This document shows, piece by piece, positions 24,863 to 32,944 of a DNA stretch of 64,000 bases; the first letter of the stretch is position 1, and each line of letters begins with the position of its first letter. Made by a program: the position numbers and the translations under genes. The stretch covers positions 248,001 through 312,000 of the forward strand of contig DIUR01000033.1 in assembly GCA_002428265.1 (NCBI GenBank), read 5' to 3'. The notes below the pieces were generated by a model. It was not told the origin of the DNA. It searched no databases and worked only from the letters and a program-made list of their open reading frames with translations. The stretch is from Bacteriovoracaceae bacterium UBA6153. GTDB lineage: Bacteria > Bdellovibrionota > Bacteriovoracia > Bacteriovoracales > Bacteriovoracaceae.

Positions 24863-27064
24863 CTATCTTAAAAATAGCATGTCGTAGTATTTCGGAAGCG
24901 TATAAAACTGATTCGGAATCAACTCTTCAAGCTCATTACAAATGCCTGCCATCGCAGTTACAGTTGTCATAAGTTCAGTTGCAATCTTCTCTGCATACTT
25001 CTGGTGATCAGCATGTTCTCCAGAGAGTTCTTTATGAAGATTAACTGATAGAGCGTGAATCTCATCTATTTTTCCAGATACTTTTTTATAAGCATCCATT
25101 TCAAAATTAGAAGCAGCAAGACCTAGGTCTTTTTGTCCTTTGATGATCTTAGTTAAAAGAGTTTTGTATTCAAGTCCTGATGGAATCACGAATTGGTGAA
25201 TCATATCAATCATTGTTTCAAACTCGATTTCTCTGATCTTGATGTATCTCTCAAGAAGGATGTTGTAGCGAGTTTCGATTTCCTGCTCTTTGAAGATTCC
25301 GTTACGAACTAAAAAGTCATACTGTTTGCTATCAGTCATGGTCTTTAGTGCTTCTGGAGTCGTGCGAAGATTTGGAAGTCCTCTTCTTGCAGCTTCATCA
25401 ACCCATTCTTTTGAATATCCGTCTCCGTTGAAGACTGCTTTGAGTGAATTGCCCATTAGTTTTTTAATCAGTCCCATAAGGGCCTGATCAACGCTCTGGC
25501 CACGTCCAAGCTCAGCTTCAAGGTAAGTGTTAGCTTCGTTGAAGATATCTGTTACAGCGGCGTTTAGGACTGTCATAGGAAATCCGATCGCCTGACTAGA
25601 ACCCACTGCTCTGAACTCAAACTTATTTCCCGTGAAAGCAAACGGAGACGTTCTGTTTCTATCAGTGTTGTCCTGAAGAAGATGCGCCAGCTGGTTTGTT
25701 CCAAGGTTAATAATATTGTTTGAAGTCGGAGTAAAAGATTTATCTTCCATGATGGCATGGAAAATTTTATCAAGTGTATCTCCCAGATAAGCAGAGATAA
25801 TGCTTGGCGGAGCTTCGTTAGCACCTAGGCGGTGATCGTTGCCTGCTCCAGAGATCGCCATGCGAAGTGGGTTTGCATGACGGTGAAGAGCTTCAACGAT
25901 GATAGCAACAGTCGCTAAAAATCTTAGATTTGATTGAGGTTCTGAGCCTGGCTCAAGAAGATTCAATCCAGTGTTGTCGCTCATTGACCAATTGACGTGC
26001 TTTCCTGATCCGTTAATTCCGGCAAATGGTTTTTCGTGAAGAAGAACCATCATGTCGTGCTTTTCAGCAATTCTTCTCATCGTTGTCATGACGATTTGAT
26101 TGTTATCAGAAGCAACGTTAGCTTCAGAAAAAATTGGTGCCATTTCAAATTGCCCTGGAGCAACTTCATTGTGACGAGTTTTTGAAGGGATTCCCAGGCG
26201 GTGAAGTTCGTAATCAAACTCCTGCATGAAAGCCAGCACTCTATCTGGAATTAATCCAAAGTAGTGATCTTCTAGCTGCTGGTTTCTTGTTGTTAGAGCT
26301 CCAAAAAGAGTTCTTCCTGTCATCACAAGATCCGGACGAGCGTAATAGAAAACTTTATCAACTAAGAAATACTCTTGTTCAGCCCCACAAGTCACGTGAA
26401 CTGATGTTGATTCTTTATGTCCTGAGAGTTGCAAAAATTTTGTAGCAGCTGGAGAGAGAATTGAAATTGATTTTAAAAGAGGAGTTTTAATATCAAGAGA
26501 CTCACCAAGGTATGAAACGAATGCAGTTGGAATACAAAGTGTTCTTCCATTAACTGTTTCAATTAAAAACATCGGGCTCGTTAAATCCCAAGTCGTATAT
26601 CCACGTGCTTCGAAAGTTGATCTCGATCCACCATTAGGAAATGAAGAAGCATCTGGCTCTCCTTGCATTAACTGAGAAGCTGAGAGTCTCTCGATTGGTT
26701 TTCCTTCTTTATTAAGACTGAAGAAGGCATCGTGCTTTTCTGCTGTTCCACCTGTTAAGGGTTGGAACCAGTGACAAAAATGTGTCGCTCCGTTTTTTAC
26801 TGCCCATGCTGTAACAGCATTAGCAACGGCTTCTGCATGATCTTTTTTAATTCCGCGACCTTCATCTAGTGCCTTGATGATTTCGCGCTTTGTAGTATCT
26901 GAGATGTCTTCTGAAGTTTTAAAATCAAAAGTTAGTTCCCCGTAATATTCGCTTACTTTTTTTGTTTGTCCCTTGTTATCAACCGGAATTGAAAATTTGC
27001 GTGGTTGTCTTCCTGTGGCGCGGTTACGTAAACTTGAAACAGATTCTCTAAGATCAGTCATCAT
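24863..27064 (-). CDS. glnN: Glutamine synthetase type III
   Basis: GSIII makes glutamine from glutamate, ammonia and ATP and is a large dodecamer. The product is 733 residues, as expected for type III (type I is about 470). I chose the ATG at 27064 because GGGGAGG lies 6 nt upstream; an in-frame GTG at 27094 would add 10 residues. Family blocks include HFCHWFQPLTGGTAEKHD, VTCGAEQEYFLVD, RHNEVAPGQFEMAP, HEKPFAGINGSGKHVNWS and GNDHRLGANEAPPS, holding the metal, glutamate and nucleotide ligands. It is monocistronic, with terminators on both sides. Confidence 0.96.
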   Translation of the reverse strand: MMTDLRESVSSLRNRATGRQPRKFSIPVDNKGQTKKVSEYYGELTFDFKTSEDISDTTKREIIKALDEGRGIKKDHAEAVANAVTAWAVKNGATHFCHWFQPLTGGTAEKHDAFFSLNKEGKPIERLSASQLMQGEPDASSFPNGGSRSTFEARGYTTWDLTSPMFLIETVNGRTLCIPTAFVSYLGESLDIKTPLLKSISILSPAATKFLQLSGHKESTSVHVTCGAEQEYFLVDKVFYYARPDLVMTGRTLFGALTTRNQQLEDHYFGLIPDRVLAFMQEFDYELHRLGIPSKTRHNEVAPGQFEMAPIFSEANVASDNNQIVMTTMRRIAEKHDMMVLLHEKPFAGINGSGKHVNWSMSDNTGLNLLEPGSEPQSNLRFLATVAIIVEALHRHANPLRMAISGAGNDHRLGANEAPPSIISAYLGDTLDKIFHAIMEDKSFTPTSNNIINLGTNQLAHLLQDNTDRNRTSPFAFTGNKFEFRAVGSSQAIGFPMTVLNAAVTDIFNEANTYLEAELGRGQSVDQALMGLIKKLMGNSLKAVFNGDGYSKEWVDEAARRGLPNLRTTPEALKTMTDSKQYDFLVRNGIFKEQEIETRYNILLERYIKIREIEFETMIDMIHQFVIPSGLEYKTLLTKIIKGQKDLGLAASNFEMDAYKKVSGKIDEIHALSVNLHKELSGEHADHQKYAEKIATELMTTVTAMAGICNELEELIPNQFYTLPKYYDMLFLR

Positions 27065-27157
27065 TAACATCCTCCCCGATGGTTTGTGTGGCACGAAGAG
27101 ATTGTAAAGTTAAAGAGATAGTTGATAAAGATAATTTGTCGGAAATCTTCTTAAGGT

Positions 27158-27188
27158 AAAATGGCCGACAACAGTGGCCGACCATTTT
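27158..27188 (-). terminator. Candidate terminator of the M61 peptidase gene
   Basis: AAAATGG (27158-27164) pairs with CCATTTT (27182-27188) around a 17-nt loop that contains a repeated GGCCGAC. On the minus strand it follows the M61 stop by about 14 nt. The trailing T run is only four long, inside the stem. Confidence 0.45.
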
Positions 27189-27202
27189 TATCTGATAACT
27201 AT

Positions 27203-28930
27203 TTATGGATTTAAAACTTTCATTGCAAGAGTCTTATCTGTTGCGACAATAGACTTCAGTCTCGCTGGAGTAACACCGACATTTAATGTCGCTGTCGTCA
27301 TGCTCGCAAGGCGGGATAATGTAACTGTGTATGATTCATTCACACGAAGGTATTTTCCGAACTCATTGAACCTATCTTTTAGAACTCTCATTCCGTTAAT
27401 TGCAATGATTTCATCTCCGGCATTAATTCCTGCTTTATAGGCCGGGCCATCTAAAATGACCGTGCGTGCAATAACTCTGTCTCCAGAGAACTCCACATCC
27501 ATTCCAAGCCAAGGAGATTCCGATTTTTCCCATTCAAATTTAAGCCCTGCTTCCAAACAAATGGATTCCAAATCGATTTCTTGAGTAGTCGAAGTCATAA
27601 TCTCAAACTTCTCTCTAATGTCTGCTCCACCAATTTCTTCCACCATCTTATAAACTTGGAGAGCATTTACTCCGCGCTCCGGATGCTTTTGGTAGTCAGT
27701 CCATAGAAGAGCTAGAAGATCGTTGATACTCTTTCCTTTCTTGGCCAAAAGAATGTTTAATGCAAAAAAGACAATTCCACCTTTAAGGTAATAGCTCACA
27801 CTAGAGTTGTTTGAATTTTCATCTGGTCTATACAACTTGATCCACGAGTTAAAAGATGAATCATCAAGAGTGTGAAATTTTCTTCCAGGAACAGAAAAAT
27901 ATCTATTCATATTATCTTTTTGCATTTCAAGATACTCTTCCAGAGAAATCATCTCTGCTCTCAAAATAAAGAGTTCATCCATCAGTGAAGTAAGCCCTTC
28001 AGCAAGCCATAAAAGTTTTGACGTTGCTTCTCTTAAATAATCAAATGGCCCTAGCTCAAAAGGTCTGATTCTTTTTACGTTCCATGTATGGAAATACTCG
28101 TGAGAGATAAGAGCGAGATAATTAATGTAGCCTTTGCGATTTGTAATCTGAGTCGGGTCAAACTGAAGTGCTGTTGAGTTTGAATGCTCAAGGCCTCCGT
28201 ATAATCCTGGAACAAAATGTGTGATGAATGAGTATTTCTCATAAGGAAATCCACCCATGAACTTTGCAATATGCTCAACGATTTTTTTCGTATCTTCTTT
28301 AATGTTTTCTTTATGAGGAAGAAGATTTCCATAAAAGACGACATCATGAGGAACTCCATCAACCATGAATCCATCAGTTTCCTGACAACCAATCTCAATA
28401 GGTGAATCGATAAGATCATCATAATTTTTGGCCTCGTATAAAAAGACTTCTCTCTTGGGAGAAATGTCTTTTAATCCGGTTGTCACTTTCGACCACGCTG
28501 GAGGAAATTGTAATTCAATAGAAGGATTTACAATATCTTTGCCTAAGACTCCCATTAAAAGTGTAGGAAGATGTAAGAAAGCATGTGAATCATCAACGTG
28601 TGATGTACGAACCGTTAGCTCATGGCAAAAAACACTGTAAGAAAGGGTAAAAGAATCAGCATCTGTTGATTTTTTTAAATCACTTTTACTCCAGTTTATG
28701 TGAAAAACTGAAACATCTGTTTGATCAACAAACAATCTCTCACCGTTACTTGTTTCAGCTTTAATGTTTGAAAGATGGCGAGAATATTCACGCATTAAAT
28801 AAGAACCTGGCGACCAACGCGGAAGAAAAAAGTCCAGAGAATTTTCACTAGTTTCTTTTTTTCCTGTAATAGTCACTCGAACTTGGTGCGTCGAAGGTGT
28901 TTCAATCAAGAGTTTATATGTTAGCTTCAT
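27203..28930 (-). CDS. M61-family aminopeptidase with PDZ domain
   Basis: The 575-residue protein matches the M61 glycyl-aminopeptidase family: an N-terminal beta domain, the zinc site HEYFH (277-281) followed by TWNVKRIRP, the third ligand Glu311 in WLAEGLTS, and a C-terminal PDZ domain (about 480-560: SPWLGMDVEF, GPAYKAGINAGDEIIAING). No signal peptide is seen, so it probably acts in the cytoplasm, unlike many relatives. AGGA lies about 6 nt before the ATG. The family trims small N-terminal residues, glycine in particular. Its physiological substrate here is unknown. Confidence 0.92.
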   Translation of the reverse strand: MKLTYKLLIETPSTHQVRVTITGKKETSENSLDFFLPRWSPGSYLMREYSRHLSNIKAETSNGERLFVDQTDVSVFHINWSKSDLKKSTDADSFTLSYSVFCHELTVRTSHVDDSHAFLHLPTLLMGVLGKDIVNPSIELQFPPAWSKVTTGLKDISPKREVFLYEAKNYDDLIDSPIEIGCQETDGFMVDGVPHDVVFYGNLLPHKENIKEDTKKIVEHIAKFMGGFPYEKYSFITHFVPGLYGGLEHSNSTALQFDPTQITNRKGYINYLALISHEYFHTWNVKRIRPFELGPFDYLREATSKLLWLAEGLTSLMDELFILRAEMISLEEYLEMQKDNMNRYFSVPGRKFHTLDDSSFNSWIKLYRPDENSNNSSVSYYLKGGIVFFALNILLAKKGKSINDLLALLWTDYQKHPERGVNALQVYKMVEEIGGADIREKFEIMTSTTQEIDLESICLEAGLKFEWEKSESPWLGMDVEFSGDRVIARTVILDGPAYKAGINAGDEIIAINGMRVLKDRFNEFGKYLRVNESYTVTLSRLASMTTATLNVGVTPARLKSIVATDKTLAMKVLNP

Positions 28931-29029
28931 AAAAAATTCCTTTTTTGACTTGTAAAATCTTTTTTGGTTGGATAGTACTTTGAACCTCTACAATAACACT
29001 AACAACAGATTTCCGCATGGGATTTTCAC

Positions 29030-29449
29030 ATGGCCTTTAAACAAAATAAAGTGAATAAAGACGAGGTTCTTGCACCTGTCATTATGTTTACTGAACGCGC
29101 GCTAAATCAATTGAAGCTGATCATCGATAATGACTTTACCTTGGCGGGTAAATACTTTCGTATCGTCGTAAGCGGGAAAGGTTGTGAAGGTTTTACCTAT
29201 GCGGCTGGCTTCACCGATCTTCAAGATGAAGACTTTCAAGTTCAAATTTATAATACGACTGAAGAAATTTATGTCGTCATTGATCCTTTCGCAGCTTTTT
29301 ACCTGCAAGAAGCTTCTGTCGACTTTATCCAGGATTTCAACCAGGACGCCGAAGGATTTGTTATTACAAATCACTCACAAAGCGAGTTCAAAGGAAAATT
29401 CTGGAGAGCAAACCCTGAGAAAACTCCGCCCGTAAAAGAAGGATTATAA
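29030..29449 (+). CDS. A-type Fe-S carrier-like protein lacking the CxC motif
   Basis: The 139-residue protein follows the HesB/IscA/ErpA fold: FTERALNQLK, the block RIVVSGKGCEGFTYAAGF with Cys52 in the position of the first conserved cysteine, and SVDFIQDFNQDAEGFVITN. Where family members have CGCG near the C-terminus, this protein reads FKGKFW, so two of the three cluster-binding cysteines are missing. It may have lost cluster transfer, or it may act as a scaffold or regulator. A LysR-type regulator gene begins 3 bp downstream, a possible partner. The start has only a weak GGGA upstream. Confidence 0.8.
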   Translation: MAFKQNKVNKDEVLAPVIMFTERALNQLKLIIDNDFTLAGKYFRIVVSGKGCEGFTYAAGFTDLQDEDFQVQIYNTTEEIYVVIDPFAAFYLQEASVDFIQDFNQDAEGFVITNHSQSEFKGKFWRANPEKTPPVKEGL

Positions 29450-29452
29450 TTC

Positions 29453-30259
29453 ATGCTCGACTTCCGCTATTTGAAAGCGTTCATGTTGACTGCAAAGTAC
29501 TCCAGCTTTTCCAAGGCAGCGGAAGAACTCAACATCGCTCAATCGGCCGTTAGTCGTCAGATAAAACTTTTGGAAGACTCTCTTCAAGAAGAACTCATTA
29601 TCAGATCTAGTAAAAAAGTTATTCTCTCTGAAAAAGGCAAAGAGCTCTTTACTGCCATTCAAAGTTTTGAAAAAACCAGTCTTCAGATTTTTCAACGTGA
29701 AGACCAATTACCACTTTCCATTGGTATTTTAGAAGGTCTACTAAAAAACTGGTTCACTCCCCTTCTTACTGAATACTTAAAAAATCAAAAAAGAGATGTC
29801 ACTGTTCACGTGGCCGATATGCCTGAGTTAAAATCAGGAATTGAAGAAAGTAAATTTGATGTCATCTTTGGCGTTGAAAATATCCAGTCAGAGCTTGTCA
29901 CTTCTCTTAAGCTCTTCGAAGAAAAACTCGTTTTGATCTCTAAGAGTGAACTCAATAGAAAGAAATTAAATGAAAACCGCTGGATTGTATTTTCCAACAA
30001 CGATCACTTATTTAAACTCTCAAAAGTAAAAAGTGACTCAATCGTTATGGTTGATTCATTTTCATCAATCATCTCTCTGGTAAAAAATGATATGGGAATT
30101 GCCGTTGTCCCGGATCATCTCATCAGAAAAGATGATAATCTAAAAGTCCAGGAGGTTCCCGGACTTCCCTCATCACAAATTTACATGAGTACATTGAACT
30201 ACAAGAAGATGCCTGAGAGGCTTAAAGCTCTTAGCGATATCGTTAAGAAAAAAAGCTAA
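29453..30259 (+). CDS. LysR-family transcriptional regulator
   Basis: The 268-residue protein has the winged helix-turn-helix of LysR regulators in residues 1-60 (LDFRYLKAFMLTAKYSSFSK, AAEELNIAQSAVSRQIKLLE) and a shortened effector-binding domain (about 88-260). AAGGA lies 9 nt before the ATG. It follows the A-type Fe-S-like gene by 3 bp and is likely co-transcribed with it, which suggests the pair works together. LysR regulators usually control a divergent gene; here the divergent neighbour is the M61 peptidase gene at 28930, about 100 bp from the operon start. The inducer is unknown. Confidence 0.93.
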   Translation: MLDFRYLKAFMLTAKYSSFSKAAEELNIAQSAVSRQIKLLEDSLQEELIIRSSKKVILSEKGKELFTAIQSFEKTSLQIFQREDQLPLSIGILEGLLKNWFTPLLTEYLKNQKRDVTVHVADMPELKSGIEESKFDVIFGVENIQSELVTSLKLFEEKLVLISKSELNRKKLNENRWIVFSNNDHLFKLSKVKSDSIVMVDSFSSIISLVKNDMGIAVVPDHLIRKDDNLKVQEVPGLPSSQIYMSTLNYKKMPERLKALSDIVKKKS

Positions 30260-30262
30260 TAA

Positions 30263-31126
30263 CTATTTCTTCTGAACAGCTGGCTTATTTTTAAAGTTAT
30301 CCAGACTTTGGAAATAGTCATGGAAATATCCATTAAAATAATCTTTCGCTTTAACAAACTCATCACTGTTTGTGTTGAATAAATCTATAGCATTGTATGA
30401 CCTGGTATCATAAGGGCCGAAGCGACCTGCTTGAGTGATATAAATCATAATGTCTTTTGCATTTTTTTGTTTTTCTTTCATGTAGATATCTATCCACTGA
30501 TCAGGTGTAACAAGTCTTCCCTGATTTGTATCTAGAACTCTCCACCCCTTTTCAGTGTGAACCATAGTGGCCACGTGATGGCCCCAAACTCCCATATCGC
30601 CGGCAATCCAGATTTTTTTAACCGCATCAGGATGCACTTCTCTTACAATGGCCTCCATGTGGGCAATCGTCGCACGTCCAAAGCAAAAACCAATTGTGCC
30701 TTTTGTATCATAACAATGGTGATTCTTATTAACGTTTGAGTTCTCCATTGCATCGTAAATTGTCTGTGTGTCTTTAGTAGGCACAGAAGAAATTTTCCCT
30801 TTCATCTCTTCTACTTTGTAAGGAGCATTAAGAAGTTTTCTAACGTTGGCATTGTTAGCTAAAATCTCAGCATTCGGAATATTTCTTTGAATCTCAATAA
30901 GAGACTCACCTCCGTACATTTCTTCTAACTCGGCCAGATTCTTTGCTTTATCGTAGTTGCCAGTGGCACTACCATAAATGGGTTTATAGCCCATAATGTC
31001 TGCCATCAATTCAAAGCAAGTTCTAAAATTTGCAACATCTCTCTCAGGTGTTGCCGTCTGAATCACAGGCCCTGATGAGCAGCCAATAAAAGTAAGAACG
31101 AATAATGAGATAATTATTTTTTTCAT
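30263..31126 (-). CDS. Lipoprotein, possible protein glutaminase or transglutaminase fold
   Basis: The 287-residue lipoprotein has lipobox FIGC (Cys16). Three spaced residues fit a Cys-His-Asp catalytic triad: Cys148 in GFCFGRA, His184 in WGHHVATMV and Asp199 in WRVLDTN. The order and local motifs (C-x-x-R-A, H-V-A, D after a W-containing turn) resemble bacterial protein-glutamine glutaminases and related transglutaminase-fold enzymes. If correct, it would deamidate glutamines or cut peptides at the cell surface. No strong Shine-Dalgarno is seen. The gene ends 3 bp from the end of the convergent LysR gene. Confidence 0.65.
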   Translation of the reverse strand: MKKIIISLFVLTFIGCSSGPVIQTATPERDVANFRTCFELMADIMGYKPIYGSATGNYDKAKNLAELEEMYGGESLIEIQRNIPNAEILANNANVRKLLNAPYKVEEMKGKISSVPTKDTQTIYDAMENSNVNKNHHCYDTKGTIGFCFGRATIAHMEAIVREVHPDAVKKIWIAGDMGVWGHHVATMVHTEKGWRVLDTNQGRLVTPDQWIDIYMKEKQKNAKDIMIYITQAGRFGPYDTRSYNAIDLFNTNSDEFVKAKDYFNGYFHDYFQSLDNFKNKPAVQKK

Positions 31127-31177
31127 ACTCTTATATTCGGCTAATACTCTTAGCTCCTTGAGTATGTTTAGGATGCT

Positions 31178-32944
31178 TTAATAACAGTTTTTTGATCGAA
31201 TCAAGACTCTGCCGTCTTCACAAAGATTTAGCTCGGTATGGCGCCCTTTGGCCGACATTTTTTGTAGGTTATATTTCTTAACAACTGGAGTAATTCTTCC
31301 TAAACGATCTTCAACTCCGATGCTCCAGCGCACTTCGACGGATTTTGGGACTTCTGTATTAAAAGCAAAGTAGACACCTTCTTCATTTTGCGAAGGAAGA
31401 GAGCCATAAATGTAATCAACAGATGCGATACGAGACTCTTTATCTGTTACAAAAGTAAGCTGTGAAGAGATCCCATGAAAATTACTTTTTTTACCCTGAA
31501 GATGAAACCTGATCGATCCACGCCCGTTTCTTGGTGTATGATTTTCAAAAACATAAAGCCTGCTATTGATATCTCCAGCGCGCACTTTACTTTGGCCCGC
31601 AATGAAATCCATCACACCATCTCCATTGAGATCTATTGAGACAACTCCAGCTGGGTTCATTAAATTGATTCCCATAGCTGCTGCTGTGTCGATATATTCA
31701 TGATCGGCCTGTTGTTCAAAAAACACCAAACGCGATGAAGGAGGAAAACCAGAGTTCTCTATAATTAAATCATTGAGTCCATCTAAGTTATAATCAATCC
31801 ACAATCCTCTTCTATTTCCTTCTGACCAATTCTCTTTTTGCTCTGTTAAATAAAAATCAGAACGATAAAATTTGGGTGGAAAACTCTTTCTTGATCCGGT
31901 TAAAATGGCAGATCTGTCGCGCTCTTCAGGGTCACTCTCTTTTGAGAGATTTCCTACAACAACATCCATAATTCCGTCGTTATTGTAGTCGCCGCAAAGT
32001 GAGAAAAATGAGTTCCCACCACTTTTACTTTCAGCACTTCCTTCAGAGTCACCACCATAGCCTGACTCAACTCCGTAATTGACGAAATTTTTTCCATCAG
32101 TATTCATCCAGAGTTTATTAAAATACCCATTCGAATTATTAGTTAATATATCTGGGAAACCGTTTCTATCGACATCGCAAACCGTCGCTCCAAAAGTAGG
32201 AGTGGCATTAGGATAAACTTTCTCACTTTTATTGTATTCGTACTCGCCTTTGAGCTGGCTTCCAACATCCGTGAAGACAAAGCCCTCACCTTTAAATAAA
32301 AAATCCGTCACTGGTTTTGGGGCCCCGGTTTGCGAAAACCAATTGGCCATATAAAGATCAATTTCTCCATCGAGATTAAAATCAAGTGGAACAATACTCG
32401 CCGTAGGGAGAATCCCTGTCGGTAGAACCCCTTTTAAAGCATACTGAAGTTCTCCATTAACAACTTCACCTTTGTAAATTCTTGCGGGAAATTGGGTCAT
32501 CTCACTTTTTTGATTGAGACTTCCTGTAATCACATCGAAAACTCCATCGTGGTCTAAATCGACAAAATTCATATAACTAATGCGCAAGATTTCATTAAAT
32601 GGATTTGCCCCTAGTTTGAATTTTTTTTCTTTTTTATCAAAAAAATAGAACTTTGGTGAAGAGACGTAATCTTCTAAAACAACCAGATCAGTCGAGCCAT
32701 CATTGTTGGCATCTACTGCATATAAATGAACACCACTGACACCACTAAGCCCGTACTCTGCCGTTTTATCGACAAATGTTTTTTCATAGGGAGGAGCGGC
32801 CAGTGTTGGTGTTATATCATAAGGAATCGAAGACTCTCTAGGCCCTATATCTCTTAGTGGCGAAATCTTTTTATCAGCACATCCTGACAGCAAAACTGTC
32901 AGGAGTACTGTAAATGTTTTAAAAGTCGATGATGTCAAACCCAT
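31178..32944 (-). CDS. FG-GAP/VCBS-repeat lipoprotein with ASPIC/UnbV-like end
   Basis: The product is about 588 residues and is a lipoprotein (VLLTVLLSGC). Seven calcium-binding FG-GAP-type loops are visible, for example DANNDGSTD, DLDHDGVFD, DFNLDGEID, DVDRNGFPD, DYNNDGIMD, DYNLDGLND and DLNGDGVMD, so it folds as a seven-bladed beta-propeller. The C-terminus (VDYIYGSLPSQ, VEVRWSIGVEDR) matches the ASPIC/UnbV module seen after such repeats. Surface adhesion or ligand binding is likely. ATG 32944 (AGG 5 nt upstream) or GTG 32950 starts it; both lie inside the end of the acyl-CoA dehydrogenase gene, giving a 26-32 bp overlap. Confidence 0.85.
   Translation of the reverse strand: MGLTSSTFKTFTVLLTVLLSGCADKKISPLRDIGPRESSIPYDITPTLAAPPYEKTFVDKTAEYGLSGVSGVHLYAVDANNDGSTDLVVLEDYVSSPKFYFFDKKEKKFKLGANPFNEILRISYMNFVDLDHDGVFDVITGSLNQKSEMTQFPARIYKGEVVNGELQYALKGVLPTGILPTASIVPLDFNLDGEIDLYMANWFSQTGAPKPVTDFLFKGEGFVFTDVGSQLKGEYEYNKSEKVYPNATPTFGATVCDVDRNGFPDILTNNSNGYFNKLWMNTDGKNFVNYGVESGYGGDSEGSAESKSGGNSFFSLCGDYNNDGIMDVVVGNLSKESDPEERDRSAILTGSRKSFPPKFYRSDFYLTEQKENWSEGNRRGLWIDYNLDGLNDLIIENSGFPPSSRLVFFEQQADHEYIDTAAAMGINLMNPAGVVSIDLNGDGVMDFIAGQSKVRAGDINSRLYVFENHTPRNGRGSIRFHLQGKKSNFHGISSQLTFVTDKESRIASVDYIYGSLPSQNEEGVYFAFNTEVPKSVEVRWSIGVEDRLGRITPVVKKYNLQKMSAKGRHTELNLCEDGRVLIRSKNCY

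Noticed and set aside
31144..31165. ATACTC/GAGTAT hairpin between two lipoprotein genes as a terminator
   Set aside because: Six-bp stem with 10-nt loop, but no T run on the minus strand after it.
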